Positions 49,854-59,956 of a stretch of 64,000 bases of DNA are shown here, piece by piece. The DNA is from Staphylococcus simulans (lineage in GTDB: Bacteria > Bacillota > Bacilli > Staphylococcales > Staphylococcaceae). The translations under genes were made by a program, and so were the position numbers. The stretch's first letter is position 1. The number at the start of each line of letters is the position of its first letter. The notes under the pieces are model-generated. The model ran no database searches. It was not told the DNA's origin and was given only the letters and a program-made list of their open reading frames with translations. The stretch is from assembly GCF_002994445.1 (NCBI RefSeq), contig NZ_MRZJ01000004.1, forward strand, positions 186,001 through 250,000, in the 5' to 3' direction.

Positions 49854-50642
49854 ATGCCAGAGAAATTTGCGAAGCAATCACATTACTTAGAACATACTGA
49901 CGCAAAGTCAGATCAAATTACATTGGGATTTACGACAAGAGAAGATGGACAAAGTCCATATCCCAGCAATGCTTTTAATATGGCATTATATATCGACGAC
50001 AAGGCTGAAAATGTACATGCGCATCAGCAGACACTTGCACAAGCCATCGGCTATGACAGAAAGCAATGGGTCTTCCCAATACAAACGCATGGCAATCATG
50101 TCGTTGAAGTGACAACAAAAGATGCGAATACGAACATTGATACATTAACAGATGCTCTGCACGGTGTAGATGGGCTTTATACGTATGATTCAAACTTGCT
50201 GCTGACAATGTGCTATGCAGATTGTGTGCCTGTTTATTTTTACAGCACAAAGCATCATTTTATTGGTCTTGCTCATGCAGGATGGAAAGGGACTGTCGGA
50301 CGTATTTCTGAGGAAATACTTAAACAAATTGATTTTGATTTAGCAGACTTGAAAGTAGTCATCGGTCCCGCAACATCGAATAGTTATGAAATTAATGATG
50401 ATATCAAAGCACAGTTTGAAGCACTGCCTGTGGATGCAAGAGCGTTTATCGAAACACGCGGAAGCGATCGACACGGAATTGATTTAAAAGAGGCCAATCG
50501 CCGATTATTAATTCAAGCAGGTGTACCTGAAGCAAATATTGATGTGACAGAATATGCGACATCTGAAAACTTAGACTTATTCTTTTCATATAGGGTGGAG
50601 AAGAGTAAGACTGGCCGGATGTTAGCATTTATTGGACAGTAG
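49854..50642 (+). CDS. pgeF: Peptidoglycan editing factor / multicopper-oxidase-like PgeF (YlmD)
   Basis: 262 residues of the DUF152/YfiH family. Conserved [40 protein letters not shown] (Cys and His of the metal site) and [15 protein letters not shown]. coli YfiH removes mis-incorporated Ser from UDP-MurNAc. First of the ylm genes after ftsZ, as in other Firmicutes. AGGAGAGATAGTT precedes the ATG; 225 bases from ftsZ contain the terminator. Confidence 0.9.
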   Translation: MPEKFAKQSHYLEHTDAKSDQITLGFTTREDGQSPYPSNAFNMALYIDDKAENVHAHQQTLAQAIGYDRKQWVFPIQTHGNHVVEVTTKDANTNIDTLTDALHGVDGLYTYDSNLLLTMCYADCVPVYFYSTKHHFIGLAHAGWKGTVGRISEEILKQIDFDLADLKVVIGPATSNSYEINDDIKAQFEALPVDARAFIETRGSDRHGIDLKEANRRLLIQAGVPEANIDVTEYATSENLDLFFSYRVEKSKTGRMLAFIGQ

Positions 50643-50660
50643 AAGTAAGGAGTAATTGAA

Positions 50661-51335
50661 ATGAATGTGAAACAAAATCTAGAACAAATCAACGACCATA
50701 TTACAAAAAGTTTGGAAAAAGCAAATCGTACTGCCAGACCTAACGTGATTGCTGTAACAAAATATGTTACAATAGAGCGAGCTAAAGAAGCATATGATGC
50801 CGGTATCAGACACTTCGGTGAGAATCGTTTAGAAGGTTTCCAAGAGAAACATGAAGCTTTGCCGGATGACGCTGTTATGCACTTTATCGGCACTTTGCAA
50901 TCACGTAAAGTGAAAGAAGTTATTGATGACATCGACTATTTGCACGCATTAGATCGCAAAAGCTTAGCGAAAGAGATTAATAAACGTGCATCACATGTTG
51001 TGAAATGTTTTGTTCAAGTGAATGTTTCAGAAGAAGAAAGCAAACATGGTCTTGCGTTAGAAGAAGTGGATGCTTTCATCGAATGGCTTGAACAATATGA
51101 AAACATTAAAGTCGTAGGTCTGATGACAATGGCACCTTATACTGATGACGAATCAGAAATCAGAGATATTTTTGAAAAACTTAGAAATAAACGCGATGAA
51201 ATCAAAGCGAAAAACTTAGACTATGCGCCGTGCACTGAATTATCTATGGGCATGAGCAATGATTATGAAATTGCTGCAGAAGAGGGCGCAACTTTTGTAC
51301 GAATCGGTACTAAATTAGTAGGAAAAGAGGAGTGA
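50661..51335 (+). CDS. YggS/PROSC-family PLP-homeostasis protein (YlmE)
   Basis: 224 residues; a PLP-binding protein with an alanine-racemase-like barrel and no known enzyme activity. PLP lysine in [19 protein letters not shown], and [56 protein letters not shown] near the end. It keeps free PLP and amino-acid pools balanced. Its stop overlaps sepF by four bases. Confidence 0.93.
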   Translation: MNVKQNLEQINDHITKSLEKANRTARPNVIAVTKYVTIERAKEAYDAGIRHFGENRLEGFQEKHEALPDDAVMHFIGTLQSRKVKEVIDDIDYLHALDRKSLAKEINKRASHVVKCFVQVNVSEEESKHGLALEEVDAFIEWLEQYENIKVVGLMTMAPYTDDESEIRDIFEKLRNKRDEIKAKNLDYAPCTELSMGMSNDYEIAAEEGATFVRIGTKLVGKEE

Positions 51336-51949
51336 GCCACTTGGCTTTAAAAGACCTATTTAGCAATTTTTTTGTGATAGAAGAGGAAGAAGAAGTTGCT
51401 GATCATCAGCAGCAAAACAGAAACAGAGTACAAGCTGAACCAGAGCCTGAGCCGCAACCAGAACAACCTTCTCAAAGTCAGCATACATCACCGCAACAAA
51501 ACAATAATTACTATAATGAAAGACAGCGTGCAATTAAGACTGTCCCGAAACGTCAAACGCAAGGTAAAAGATTGCAGTCGTCTTCCAACGAAAGGAAGTA
51601 TCATATGGCTAATCAAACATCCAATGATTCTGCTAGAAATGTCGTGAATATGAACGCAGCGAACTTGCACGAAAGTTCAAAAATGTGTTTATTCGAGCCA
51701 CGCGTGTTCTCAGATACGCAAGATATTGCGGATGAGTTGAAAAACAGACGTGCCACACTTGTGAACTTGCAGCGTATTGATAACGTATCCGCAAAAAGAA
51801 TTATCGATTTCTTAAGCGGTACAGTTTATGCAATCGGCGGGGATATTCAACGTGTAGGTAATGATATCTTCTTATGTACACCGGATAATGTAGAAGTTGC
51901 CGGCAGTATTACAGAAGACTTAGACACGTCAGAATTTGATTATGAATGA
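51332..51949 (+). CDS. sepF: Cell division protein SepF
   Basis: 205 residues. N-terminal membrane-binding amphipathic helix ([18 protein letters not shown]), a Gln/Pro/Ser-rich linker and a SepF core (about 120-200, [53 protein letters not shown]). It polymerises into rings and helps FtsZ bundle. The start could be GTG 51332 (MSHLAL, as in S. aureus) or TTG 51341, which is better placed relative to GAGGAG. Confidence 0.94.
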   Translation: MSHLALKDLFSNFFVIEEEEEVADHQQQNRNRVQAEPEPEPQPEQPSQSQHTSPQQNNNYYNERQRAIKTVPKRQTQGKRLQSSSNERKYHMANQTSNDSARNVVNMNAANLHESSKMCLFEPRVFSDTQDIADELKNRRATLVNLQRIDNVSAKRIIDFLSGTVYAIGGDIQRVGNDIFLCTPDNVEVAGSITEDLDTSEFDYE

Positions 51950-51960
51950 GGTAAACGTCT

Positions 51961-52254
51961 ATGAGTTTAGTTGGATTTTTAAGTCTTGTATTTAGTGTGA
52001 TAGAGATATTGCTTACGGTATATTATTGGGGTATGATTATCTACTTCTTTATGTCATGGATTCCAAATGCACAAGGTTCAGCCTTCGGCAGATTCCTGCA
52101 TAAAATCTACGAACCGTTTTTAGCACCGTTTCGTAAAATCATACCGCCGATCGGTATGATTGATATTTCAAGTATCGCAGCAATTTTTGTCCTTATTTTC
52201 TTCCAAAAAGGACTTCATGCTATATTCGTGTTGATTTTACAACAATTAGCTTAA
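51961..52254 (+). CDS. YggT-family membrane protein (YlmG)
   Basis: 97 residues with two membrane segments (LSLVFSVIEILLTVYYWGMIIYFFM; SIAAIFVLIFFQKGLHAIFVLIL) and the YggT signature FMSWIPNAQGSAFGRFLHKIYEPFLAPFRKIIPPIG. Linked to division and membrane-protein assembly in relatives, with no firm function. GAGGTAAACGTCT precedes the ATG. Ends before a hairpin terminator. Confidence 0.9.
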   Translation: MSLVGFLSLVFSVIEILLTVYYWGMIIYFFMSWIPNAQGSAFGRFLHKIYEPFLAPFRKIIPPIGMIDISSIAAIFVLIFFQKGLHAIFVLILQQLA

Positions 52255-52265
52255 TATCATTTCTA

Positions 52266-52309
52266 AAAAGGTACGCCAAGCTTCAAACGACTAGGCTTAC
52301 CTTTTTTAT
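52266..52309 (+). terminator. Hairpin between ylmG and ylmH
   Basis: AAAAGGTACGCC can pair with GGCTTACCTTTT (one mismatch), followed by T's. It could partly terminate or attenuate before ylmH. Confidence 0.7.
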
Positions 52310-52330
52310 TTTGTAAAGAGGTGAATAGAC

Positions 52331-53104
52331 ATAGATATCTATCAGCATTTCAGAAAAGAAGAACAACCGATAATTACCATGTTAATCGATAAAGTACAAC
52401 AAGCCGAGCGCAACTATGCGCCGGTACTGACACATTTTCTAGATCCGCGCGCACAATATATTTTAGAGGTTATTGTAGGCAGTTATGATGACCTGCATGT
52501 CACCTTTAATGGCGGGCAGCCTTCAAGCGAACGCAAGCGTGCTGTGATTGCGCCGGATTATTTCACACCGGCAGAAGAAGACTTTGAGCTGGTGCTGCTT
52601 GATTTAGAATATCCTGAAAAGTTCGCGACAATCGACCACCGCAATGTGTTAGGTACGTTGATGTCTTTAAGTATTGAAAGAGATCAGTTGGGCGATATTA
52701 TTGTAGGCGATAAAATTCAGTTTATTTTGACAAAGAATATTAAATCGTATATAATGTTGGAATTAAAGCGAATCAAGGGTGTTCCGGTCAAACTGCATGA
52801 AGTTCCACTAGAAGATATGATACAATCAAAAGAGAATTGGACTTTACATCAAGCTACTGTCAGTGCAATGCGTTTAGATGTTGTACTGAAGGAAATGATT
52901 CGTAAATCACGTTCAATTGCGAAACAATATATTGAAAAGAAACGTATCAAAGTGAATCATACAATTATTGAACGTCCAGATTTCCAACTTGAACCTGGAG
53001 ATTTGCTGTCGATACAAGGACATGGCCGTGCGAGAGTGACTGAAATCGGTCATAAAACAAAGAAAGACAAACTGCGCATAGTATATGAAACTTTATTCAA
53101 ATAG
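52331..53104 (+). CDS. RNA-binding protein YlmH (S4 domain), likely ATA start
   Basis: 257 residues from ATA 52331. The S4 domain is C-terminal (about 181-230, MRLDVVLKEMIRKSRSIAKQYI). In Bacillus YlmH rescues stalled ribosomes by binding peptidyl-tRNA. The first ATG in frame is 52379, but the 16 codons before it (IDIYQHFRKEEQPIIT) match the YlmH N-terminus, and AAAGAGGTGAATAGAC lies right before ATA 52331 at normal spacing, whereas ATG 52379 has no ribosome site. An in-frame TGA precedes the ATA, so no earlier ATG/GTG/TTG can serve. Alternatives: a sequence error at an ATG, or a shorter protein. Confidence 0.78.
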   Translation: MDIYQHFRKEEQPIITMLIDKVQQAERNYAPVLTHFLDPRAQYILEVIVGSYDDLHVTFNGGQPSSERKRAVIAPDYFTPAEEDFELVLLDLEYPEKFATIDHRNVLGTLMSLSIERDQLGDIIVGDKIQFILTKNIKSYIMLELKRIKGVPVKLHEVPLEDMIQSKENWTLHQATVSAMRLDVVLKEMIRKSRSIAKQYIEKKRIKVNHTIIERPDFQLEPGDLLSIQGHGRARVTEIGHKTKKDKLRIVYETLFK

Positions 53105-53130
53105 TGTATGATTAAGGAGGACAATATAAG

Positions 53131-53748
53131 ATGTCTTTTACACCGAACGAAATTAAAAACAAAGAATTTTCAAAAACTAAGAATGGCCTGGAACCAACAG
53201 AAGTCGCTGATTATTTAAGCCAGCTTAGCCAAGAAATTGAACATTTAAAAGAACAAAAGAAACAATTGGAAACAGTTGTTGAAGAAAAAGAAAACAACTT
53301 AAAAGCTTACAAAGAAGTACAACAATCTGTAAGCGATGCTTTAGTACAAGCACAAACTGCAAGCCAAGAAACAAAAGCAGCAGCAACGAAAGAAGCTGAA
53401 GCGATTGTAGCAAAAGCAAAAGCTGAAGCAGATCGTATTGTAAACGATGGTGTGGAAAAAGCAAGAAGACTTTCATTCCAAACAGAAGATATGAAACGTC
53501 AATCTAAAATTTTCCGTTCTCGTTTCCGTATGCTGGTTGAAGCTCAGTTGGATTTATTGAAAAATGATGATTGGGATTATTTATTAAACTATGACTTGGA
53601 TGCACAACAAGTGACAGAAGAAAACTTCCAGCATCTGCATCAAAATGATGTAACTGAACAAGAAAAGCAGCAAGCACAAGCACAAAAAGCGGAAGCCCAA
53701 GAAGGCAGCGAACCAGCACAAGAAGCGAAAGATAAAGAAAATAAATAA
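53131..53748 (+). CDS. divIVA: Cell division initiation protein DivIVA
   Basis: 205 residues. N-terminal membrane-curvature-sensing domain (MSFTPNEIKNKEFSKTKNGL), long coiled coil (about 28-150) and an Ala/Gln/Glu-rich disordered C-terminus. It marks negatively curved membrane at septa and recruits division and segregation factors. AAGGAGGACAATATAAG precedes the ATG. Last gene before the ileS T-box leader. Confidence 0.95.
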   Translation: MSFTPNEIKNKEFSKTKNGLEPTEVADYLSQLSQEIEHLKEQKKQLETVVEEKENNLKAYKEVQQSVSDALVQAQTASQETKAAATKEAEAIVAKAKAEADRIVNDGVEKARRLSFQTEDMKRQSKIFRSRFRMLVEAQLDLLKNDDWDYLLNYDLDAQQVTEENFQHLHQNDVTEQEKQQAQAQKAEAQEGSEPAQEAKDKENK

Positions 53749-53751
53749 CAA

Positions 53752-53960
53752 ACAAAGTCATGAGACAGACGCGTAAGAATTAAGTCGCATATTAACATAA
53801 CAGCGAGTTAGGGATGGTGTGAGCCTAATATATGTTTAATTCTTATATCACTGTCTTATTCAACATTATATTAGTAAGAATTAAGAGAACTCTAAGTTGA
53901 GTTAATCAGGGTGGTACCGCGGTTGTTCGTCCCTGTTAATTGAACTTAGAGTTCTTTTTT
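53752..53960 (+). promoter_or_regulatory. T-box leader of ileS
   Basis: T-box core GGGTGGTACCGCGG at 53909-53922 and a long terminator/antiterminator arm: AACTCTAAGTTGAG pairs with TTGAACTTAGAGTT, ending in T's. The upstream Stem I region (about 53765-53870) contains the repeated AAGAATTAA/TTAATTCTT arms. Senses uncharged tRNA-Ile. I cannot place the Ile specifier with confidence. Confidence 0.88.
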
Positions 53961-53982
53961 ATATTTTAAGGAGTGAAAATTA

Positions 53983-56730
53983 ATGAACTACAAAGACACG
54001 CTACTAATGCCGAAAACAGACTTCCCAATGCGAGGGGGATTACCTAAGAAAGAACCAGAAATTCAAAAACAATGGGACGAACAAGATTTATATCACAAAA
54101 TCTTAGAGAAAAACAAGGGAAATGAAACTTATATTTTACATGACGGACCGCCATATGCGAATGGTAACTTGCACATGGGTCATGCCTTAAATAAAATTTT
54201 AAAAGACTTCATTGTACGTTATAAATCAATGCAAGGTTATTATTCACCATATGTTCCTGGTTGGGATACACATGGTTTGCCGATTGAACAAGCGTTAACA
54301 AAAAAAGGTGTTAAACGTAAAGAAATGCCTGTTTCTGAATTCCGTGAATTATGTAAGGAATTCGCTTTAGAACAAATCGAACTTCAAAAGAAAGACTTCA
54401 AACGTTTAGGTGTGAATGGCGACTTTAACGATCCATACATCACTTTAAAACCTGAATATGAAGCTGCACAAATCCGTTTATTCGGTGAAATGGCAGATAA
54501 AGGTTTAATTTACAAAGGTAAAAAACCAGTTTACTGGTCACCTTCAAGTGAATCTTCATTAGCTGAAGCAGAAATCGAATATCATGATAAACGTTCACCA
54601 TCTATCTACGTTGCTTTCGATGTAAAAGATGGCAAAGGCGTTGTAGATGAAGATGCGAAATTCATCATCTGGACTACTACTCCTTGGACATTACCTTCAA
54701 ACGTTGCGATTACTGTACACCCTGACTTGAAATACGGTCAATATAATGTGAACGGTGAAAAATACGTTGTCGGTGCAGACTTAGTTGAAGAAGTTGCAGA
54801 AGAACTAGGTTGGGATAAAGATGCCATTGAATTAGAAAAAACATTCACTGGTAAAGAATTAGAATATGTGGAAACACAACATCCGTTTATCGATCGTGTT
54901 TCTTTAGTTATCAACGGCTTGCACGTAACAACTGATGCTGGTACAGGTTGTGTTCATACTGCTCCTGGACACGGGGAAGATGACTATATCGTAGGTCAAA
55001 AATATGGCTTGCCTGTAATCAGTCCTTTAGATGATAAAGGGGTCTTCACTGAAGAAGGCGGACAATTCGAAGGTATGTTCTATGACAAAGCCAACAAAGC
55101 AGTTACTGACTTGCTTAAAGAAAATGGTTCATTATTGAAATTACAATTCATCACACATAGTTACCCTCATGACTGGCGTACGAAAAAACCTGTTATCTTC
55201 CGTGCGACTCCGCAATGGTTCGCATCTATCAGTAAAGTGCGTCAAGATATCTTAGATGCTATCGAAGATACACACTTCAAAGTAGATTGGGGTAAAACAC
55301 GTATCTATAACATGATCCGCGACCGCGGTGAGTGGGTAATTTCACGTCAACGTGTATGGGGTGTGCCATTACCAGTATTTTACGCAGAAAACGGCGACAT
55401 CATCATGGACAAAGAAATCATCTACCATATCGCAGACTTATTTGAAAAATATGGTTCAAATGTATGGTTCGACCGTGATGCAAAAGATTTATTGCCTGAA
55501 GGTTACACACATCCAAGCAGTCCGAACGGCGAATTCACAAAAGAAGAAGATATCATGGACGTATGGTTCGACTCAGGTTCATCACACCGCGGTGTATTAG
55601 AAACACGTCCGGAATTATCATTCCCAGCTGACCTTTACTTAGAAGGCAGTGACCAATATCGTGGTTGGTTCAACTCTTCTATCACAACTGCAGTTGCGAC
55701 ACGCGGCCAATCACCTTATAAATTCTTATTATCTCACGGTTTCGTAATGGACGGAGAAGGTAAGAAAATGAGTAAATCATTAGGCAACGTTATCGTTCCT
55801 GATCAAATCGTAAAACAAAAAGGTGCAGATATCGCACGTCTATGGGTAAGCAGTGTAGACTACTTAGCTGACGTTCGTATCTCTGATGAAATCTTAAAAC
55901 AAACAGCAGATGTTTATCGTAAAATCCGTAACACATTACGTTTCATGTTAGGTAACGTCAATGACTTCAATCCGAATACAGATGCATTGCCTGAATCTGA
56001 ATTATTAGAAGTCGACCGTTATTTATTGAATCGTTTACGCGAATTCACAGCAAACATCATTAAACATTATGATAACTTCGACTACTTAAACATCTATCAA
56101 GAAGTTCAAAACTTCATCAATGTTGAGTTAAGTAACTTCTACTTAGATTATGGTAAAGATATCTTGTACATTGAAAAACAAGATTCACCTAAACGCCGCA
56201 GCATGCAGACGGTGTTATACCAAATCTTAGTCGACATGACAAAATTATTAGCACCTATCTTAGCACTTACTGCTGAAGAAGTTTGGTCTTATATCCCTCA
56301 TGTTGAAGAAGAAAGTGTACACTTAGCTAACATGCCTAAAGTTGTTGAACCAGACGCAGAATTATTAGAAAAATGGAATGCATTTATGAAATTACGCGAT
56401 GATGTTAACCGTGCTTTAGAAAGTGCACGTAACGACAAAGTTATCGGTAAATCATTAGAAGCTAAAGTGATCATCGGAAACAATGAACACTTTGATGCGA
56501 AAGCCTTCTTAAAAGACTTCGAAAACTTGCATCAATTATTCATCGTGTCTCAAGTTGAAGTTGAGGACAAAGTTGAAGATGGTACTGAATACTATCACGG
56601 TGACATCAAAGTCGTACACGCTGATGGTGAAAAATGTGAAAGATGCTGGAACTACAGCACTGAACTGGGTTCAGCAAATGGTTTAGATCATCTTTGCCCA
56701 CGCTGCCAAGGCGTTGTAGCTTCACTTTAA
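53983..56730 (+). CDS. ileS: Isoleucine-tRNA ligase
   Basis: 915 residues, class I. HIGH motif [17 protein letters not shown] (about 57), editing CP1 domain with [13 protein letters not shown] and the [18 protein letters not shown] loop, catalytic KMSKS motif [14 protein letters not shown] (about 595), and C-terminal zinc ribbon CERCWNYS...CPRCQG. The bacterial (mupirocin-sensitive type) form. Start ATG follows AAGGAGTGAAAATTA. It is between divIVA and the VOC gene, with a T-box before and terminator after. Confidence 0.98.
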   Translation: MNYKDTLLMPKTDFPMRGGLPKKEPEIQKQWDEQDLYHKILEKNKGNETYILHDGPPYANGNLHMGHALNKILKDFIVRYKSMQGYYSPYVPGWDTHGLPIEQALTKKGVKRKEMPVSEFRELCKEFALEQIELQKKDFKRLGVNGDFNDPYITLKPEYEAAQIRLFGEMADKGLIYKGKKPVYWSPSSESSLAEAEIEYHDKRSPSIYVAFDVKDGKGVVDEDAKFIIWTTTPWTLPSNVAITVHPDLKYGQYNVNGEKYVVGADLVEEVAEELGWDKDAIELEKTFTGKELEYVETQHPFIDRVSLVINGLHVTTDAGTGCVHTAPGHGEDDYIVGQKYGLPVISPLDDKGVFTEEGGQFEGMFYDKANKAVTDLLKENGSLLKLQFITHSYPHDWRTKKPVIFRATPQWFASISKVRQDILDAIEDTHFKVDWGKTRIYNMIRDRGEWVISRQRVWGVPLPVFYAENGDIIMDKEIIYHIADLFEKYGSNVWFDRDAKDLLPEGYTHPSSPNGEFTKEEDIMDVWFDSGSSHRGVLETRPELSFPADLYLEGSDQYRGWFNSSITTAVATRGQSPYKFLLSHGFVMDGEGKKMSKSLGNVIVPDQIVKQKGADIARLWVSSVDYLADVRISDEILKQTADVYRKIRNTLRFMLGNVNDFNPNTDALPESELLEVDRYLLNRLREFTANIIKHYDNFDYLNIYQEVQNFINVELSNFYLDYGKDILYIEKQDSPKRRSMQTVLYQILVDMTKLLAPILALTAEEVWSYIPHVEEESVHLANMPKVVEPDAELLEKWNAFMKLRDDVNRALESARNDKVIGKSLEAKVIIGNNEHFDAKAFLKDFENLHQLFIVSQVEVEDKVEDGTEYYHGDIKVVHADGEKCERCWNYSTELGSANGLDHLCPRCQGVVASL

Positions 56731-56773
56731 TAGTGCAGGCATTAGTTAAATAGTACTTGCAGTATACACTCTA

Positions 56774-56804
56774 AAAGCGCTCTGTTAATTCAGAGTGCTT
56801 TTTT
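56774..56804 (+). terminator. Terminator after ileS
   Basis: Stem AAAGCGCTCTG / CAGAGTGCTTT (one mismatch) with a 6-base loop and T run. Confidence 0.83.
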
Positions 56805-56932
56805 GGTGCGTACAACTTTTTTTATAAGCGATTTTTTGAGCCAATCATAAGTAATTCAGATTAAAACTCGTTATAATGGAGATTACCCTTATTGAACGTC
56901 AATTTGAAAATAGACAGAAAGGAGCGGCGAAA

Positions 56933-57727
56933 TTGAGTCAATATCGAGTGAAAAATTACGTCAACGGTGTGACCTTGAATGTCAGAGATAAAGAAGCGTT
57001 AAAATCTTTCTATGAAGACCTTTTAGGTTTTAATGTGATGAATGAGACGTATACTTCTATACAATATGAAGTAGGAGATTCTGGTCACCGTATTACATTG
57101 CGTCAATTAGATAATGGGAGAGAACCATTGGTGTCTGAAGCAGGACTATTCCATATCGGTATTCGTTTAGGTTCGCATTCTGAATTAGCGGATTTAATGG
57201 CGCATCTTACAGAAAATAATATTGTGCTGAACGGGGCAGAACATGATGTCAGTACTTCACTATACTTCAGCGATCCAGAAGGCAACGGCTTTGAATTTTA
57301 TGCGGATGCGCCAGAAGAAACGTGGGAATTTGATAAAGAAAATCGTGTAATTATGGATACACGCCATTTATATGCATCTAAATTAATGAATCTGCGCAGT
57401 AAACAAGGTTGGCAAGGTATGCCGTCAGACAGTCAAATCGGGAATATTCATTTAAAGACGGTACGTTTATCTGAAGTCAAAGACTATTATTTAAAACATT
57501 TTGGTTTAGAAGAATCATCTTATGTTAATAAAACTTCATTGTTTATGTCTACAGACGGTTATCATCATAACTTAGCAGTCAATCATTGGATGTCGAGCAT
57601 GCAGCGGATGGAAAGTGATGATACTTATGGCTTGGCACTGGTAGATTATCATTATCCGGCTACTACACATAAATGGTTGAAAGGACCAGACGGCATAGAA
57701 TTTCGATTTAATTATCTAGGAGTTTGA
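56933..57727 (+). CDS. Two-domain VOC protein, catechol-2,3-dioxygenase-like
   Basis: 264 residues with two tandem VOC units; N-terminal VNGVTLNVRDKEALKSFYEDLLGF and a second unit around IGNIHLKTVRLSEVKDYYLKHFGL. Metal-ligand-type residues appear as FHIGIRL, DPEGNGFEFYAD and GIEFRFNYLGV. Resembles CatE-type ring-cleaving extradiol dioxygenases; substrate unproven. AAAGGAGCGGCGAAA precedes TTG 56933; the upstream frame is not needed. Confidence 0.8.
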   Translation: MSQYRVKNYVNGVTLNVRDKEALKSFYEDLLGFNVMNETYTSIQYEVGDSGHRITLRQLDNGREPLVSEAGLFHIGIRLGSHSELADLMAHLTENNIVLNGAEHDVSTSLYFSDPEGNGFEFYADAPEETWEFDKENRVIMDTRHLYASKLMNLRSKQGWQGMPSDSQIGNIHLKTVRLSEVKDYYLKHFGLEESSYVNKTSLFMSTDGYHHNLAVNHWMSSMQRMESDDTYGLALVDYHYPATTHKWLKGPDGIEFRFNYLGV

Positions 57728-57733
57728 TAACGA

Positions 57734-58219
57734 TTGAAGAAACTAATCTCAGCAGGTGCACTGCTGGTTGTACTTGGAGGTGCTGCTTATGTGGCAGTTG
57801 ACCATCAAGACGACATTGAACACTATATCGAACAAATGAAACCTGACCCAATGGCCTTCAATCCTTATGATAAAGGGCAATGTACTGATTATGTCTTTGA
57901 GAAAGTGAAGAAAGACGGCAATATGATCGGCAATAGCTGGGGAGATGCGAAGTATTGGGCTGATAAAGCTGAAGCAGATGACTATCAAGTGAACCAGCAG
58001 CCGAAAGTAAAGTCATTAATGCAGTCTCCTAGAGGAGAACAAGGCCATGTAGCTTATATTGAAGCGATTCATGATAATGGTGCATTATATGTGACTGAAA
58101 TGAATTACGAGGCACCGCACAAAATTACTTCACGTACGATTCAACCTGAACGTGTTCAAGATTATCATTATATTCATCCGAAAAAGAATCCGAAAGCGCA
58201 AGATACTAAAGATGTTTAA
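57734..58219 (+). CDS. Secreted CHAP-domain protein (peptidoglycan amidase/peptidase type)
   Basis: 161 residues. N-terminal signal/anchor (about 3-24, ISAGALLVVLGGAAYVAV), then a CHAP domain with the catalytic Cys in YDKGQCTDYVFEK (about 53), His in EQGHVAYIEAI (about 105) and the Asn/Glu in VTEMNYEAP. CHAP enzymes cleave peptidoglycan stem or bridge; only the catalytic domain is present. The start is TTG 57734; AGGAGTTTGATAACGA gives a rather long spacing. It follows the VOC gene by 6 bases, probably the same transcript. Confidence 0.82.
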   Translation: MKKLISAGALLVVLGGAAYVAVDHQDDIEHYIEQMKPDPMAFNPYDKGQCTDYVFEKVKKDGNMIGNSWGDAKYWADKAEADDYQVNQQPKVKSLMQSPRGEQGHVAYIEAIHDNGALYVTEMNYEAPHKITSRTIQPERVQDYHYIHPKKNPKAQDTKDV

Positions 58220-58335
58220 TTGATAATTTTAGTATCTGTTCTACTGGCAATTTGTTATAATATACAATGTTGTTAAGAAGAAGTGTGAAGCAAAGATAAG
58301 CGCGTGTTTTTATTGGATGCTTCAAGGAGGAAGAC

Positions 58336-58812
58336 ATGAGAAAACCATATTTTATCAGTATCTCATTATTCGTAACACTCGCGATACTGATTTTAGACCA
58401 AATAACCAAAGCATTTATTTCTAAAACTATGTCAGTGGGAGATTCTTATTTGGTAATTCCCGGCTTTTTAAATATTACATCACATCGTAATACAGGTGCT
58501 GCTTGGGGAATCTTAAGCGGCAAAATGAGTTTCTTTTTTATTGTGACTATTATTGTCTTAGGTCTGTTAATCTTTTTCTACATTAAAGAAGCGAAAGGCA
58601 ATTTCTGGATGCAAGTTGCGATCAGCTTGTTATTTGCGGGCGCATTAGGCAACTTTATTGATCGTATGAGAAATGGTGAAGTCGTGGACTTCATTGATAC
58701 GTATATATTCGGTTATGATTTCCCAATCTTTAATGTCGCAGATGCTAGTTTGACAGTAGGTGTAATTTTAATATTAATCTTGATAATCTTTGATTCGAAA
58801 AAAGCAAAGTGA
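58336..58812 (+). CDS. lspA: Lipoprotein signal peptidase
   Basis: 158 residues, four membrane segments; cleaves prolipoprotein signal peptides after lipidation. Aspartic-peptidase residues: GNFIDRMRNGEVVDFIDTY (first Asp of NxxD) and IFNVADASLTVGV (second). TCAAGGAGGAAGAC precedes the ATG. Followed 17 bases later by the RluD-like gene, the usual lspA-rluD order. Confidence 0.95.
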   Translation: MRKPYFISISLFVTLAILILDQITKAFISKTMSVGDSYLVIPGFLNITSHRNTGAAWGILSGKMSFFFIVTIIVLGLLIFFYIKEAKGNFWMQVAISLLFAGALGNFIDRMRNGEVVDFIDTYIFGYDFPIFNVADASLTVGVILILILIIFDSKKAK

Positions 58813-58829
58813 AGTAAAGGAGTGTTGAA

Positions 58830-59747
58830 ATGACTCAATTTCATTATCAAATAACAGAAGATGAACATGTTGGTCAGCGTATAGATAAATTCTTACCTGA
58901 ACAGAACTCAGATTGGTCACGCAGCCAAATCCAAGACTGGATTAAAGAAGATTTGGTGCGTGTGAATAATAAAGTGGTGAAAGCCAATTATAAATTAAGA
59001 AAAAATGATGCATTAGAAGTGACTGAGAAAGAAACAGTTGAAGCGGATATCAAACCGGAAAACTTAGAACTTGATATCTATTATGAAGATGAAGACGTTG
59101 CGATTGTGTATAAACCTAAAGGTATGGTGGTTCATCCATCACCTGGTCATTATACAGGGACATTAGTGAACGGCTTAATGTATCAAATTAAAGATTTAAG
59201 CGGTATTAACGGTGAAATCCGACCTGGTATTGTACACCGTATCGATAAAGACACATCTGGTTTATTGATGGTTGCGAAAAATGATGCGGCTCACCGCGGC
59301 CTTGTCGAACAATTAATGGATAAAACCGTAACACGTAAATATACAGCACTTGTTCACGGCAATATCCCGCATGATTACGGTACAATCGACGCACCGATCG
59401 GCCGAAACAAAATCGACCGCCAAGCGATGGCAGTCGTTGATGACGGCAAAGATGCGGTTACACATTTTAATGTATTAGAACACTTTAACAATTACACATT
59501 AGTAGAATGCGAACTTGAAACAGGACGTACACACCAAATTCGTGTACATATGAAATACATCGGTTATCCATTAGTCGGCGATCCTAAATACGGACCAAAG
59601 AAAACAATGGATATCGGCGGTCAAGCCTTACATGCAGGTGTCATTGGCTTCACACACCCAGTAACCGGTGAGTACATCGAACGAAAAGCACCTCTTCCAG
59701 ATTACTTTGAGGAAATACTTGAAGATATTCGTAAGAGAGAAGCGTAA
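58830..59747 (+). CDS. RluD-family pseudouridine synthase
   Basis: 305 residues. S4 domain at the N-terminus (about 13-60, HVGQRIDKFLPEQNSDWSRSQIQDWI) and the RluA catalytic core with GIVHRIDKDTSGLLMVAKND (catalytic Asp in HRLD-type motif, here HRIDKDTSG) and TGRTHQIRVHMKYIGYPLVGDPKYG. Forms pseudouridines in 23S rRNA; sites are inferred by family. AAAGGAGTGTTGAA precedes the ATG. Cotranscribed with lspA. Confidence 0.93.
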   Translation: MTQFHYQITEDEHVGQRIDKFLPEQNSDWSRSQIQDWIKEDLVRVNNKVVKANYKLRKNDALEVTEKETVEADIKPENLELDIYYEDEDVAIVYKPKGMVVHPSPGHYTGTLVNGLMYQIKDLSGINGEIRPGIVHRIDKDTSGLLMVAKNDAAHRGLVEQLMDKTVTRKYTALVHGNIPHDYGTIDAPIGRNKIDRQAMAVVDDGKDAVTHFNVLEHFNNYTLVECELETGRTHQIRVHMKYIGYPLVGDPKYGPKKTMDIGGQALHAGVIGFTHPVTGEYIERKAPLPDYFEEILEDIRKREA

Positions 59748-59768
59748 GTGTTGAGAAATTATTATTTT

Positions 59769-59812
59769 AGCGTTTTCAATAGTTGAATTACTATTGAAAA
59801 TGCTATTTTTTT
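59769..59812 (+). terminator. Terminator after the pseudouridine synthase gene
   Basis: 14-base stem AGCGTTTTCAATAG / CTATTGAAAATGCT (one mismatch), 8-base loop, T run. It separates lspA-rluD from the inserted pair. Confidence 0.85.
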
Positions 59813-59956
59813 AATTTATTGCAGAAGTATATCAGTTATCCAATGAAAAATCAGAATATTCGAATATAAAACTATCCAATCTACTGATTTTAATATATAT
59901 TATGTATAGATATAATTGTTTTACATAATCTAATTATAAGAAGTGGAGTGATAATA

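Noticed and set aside
50513..50932. 139-residue minus-strand ORF opposite pgeF/ylmE
   Set aside because: It covers conserved coding sequence on the other strand and contains no recognisable motif.
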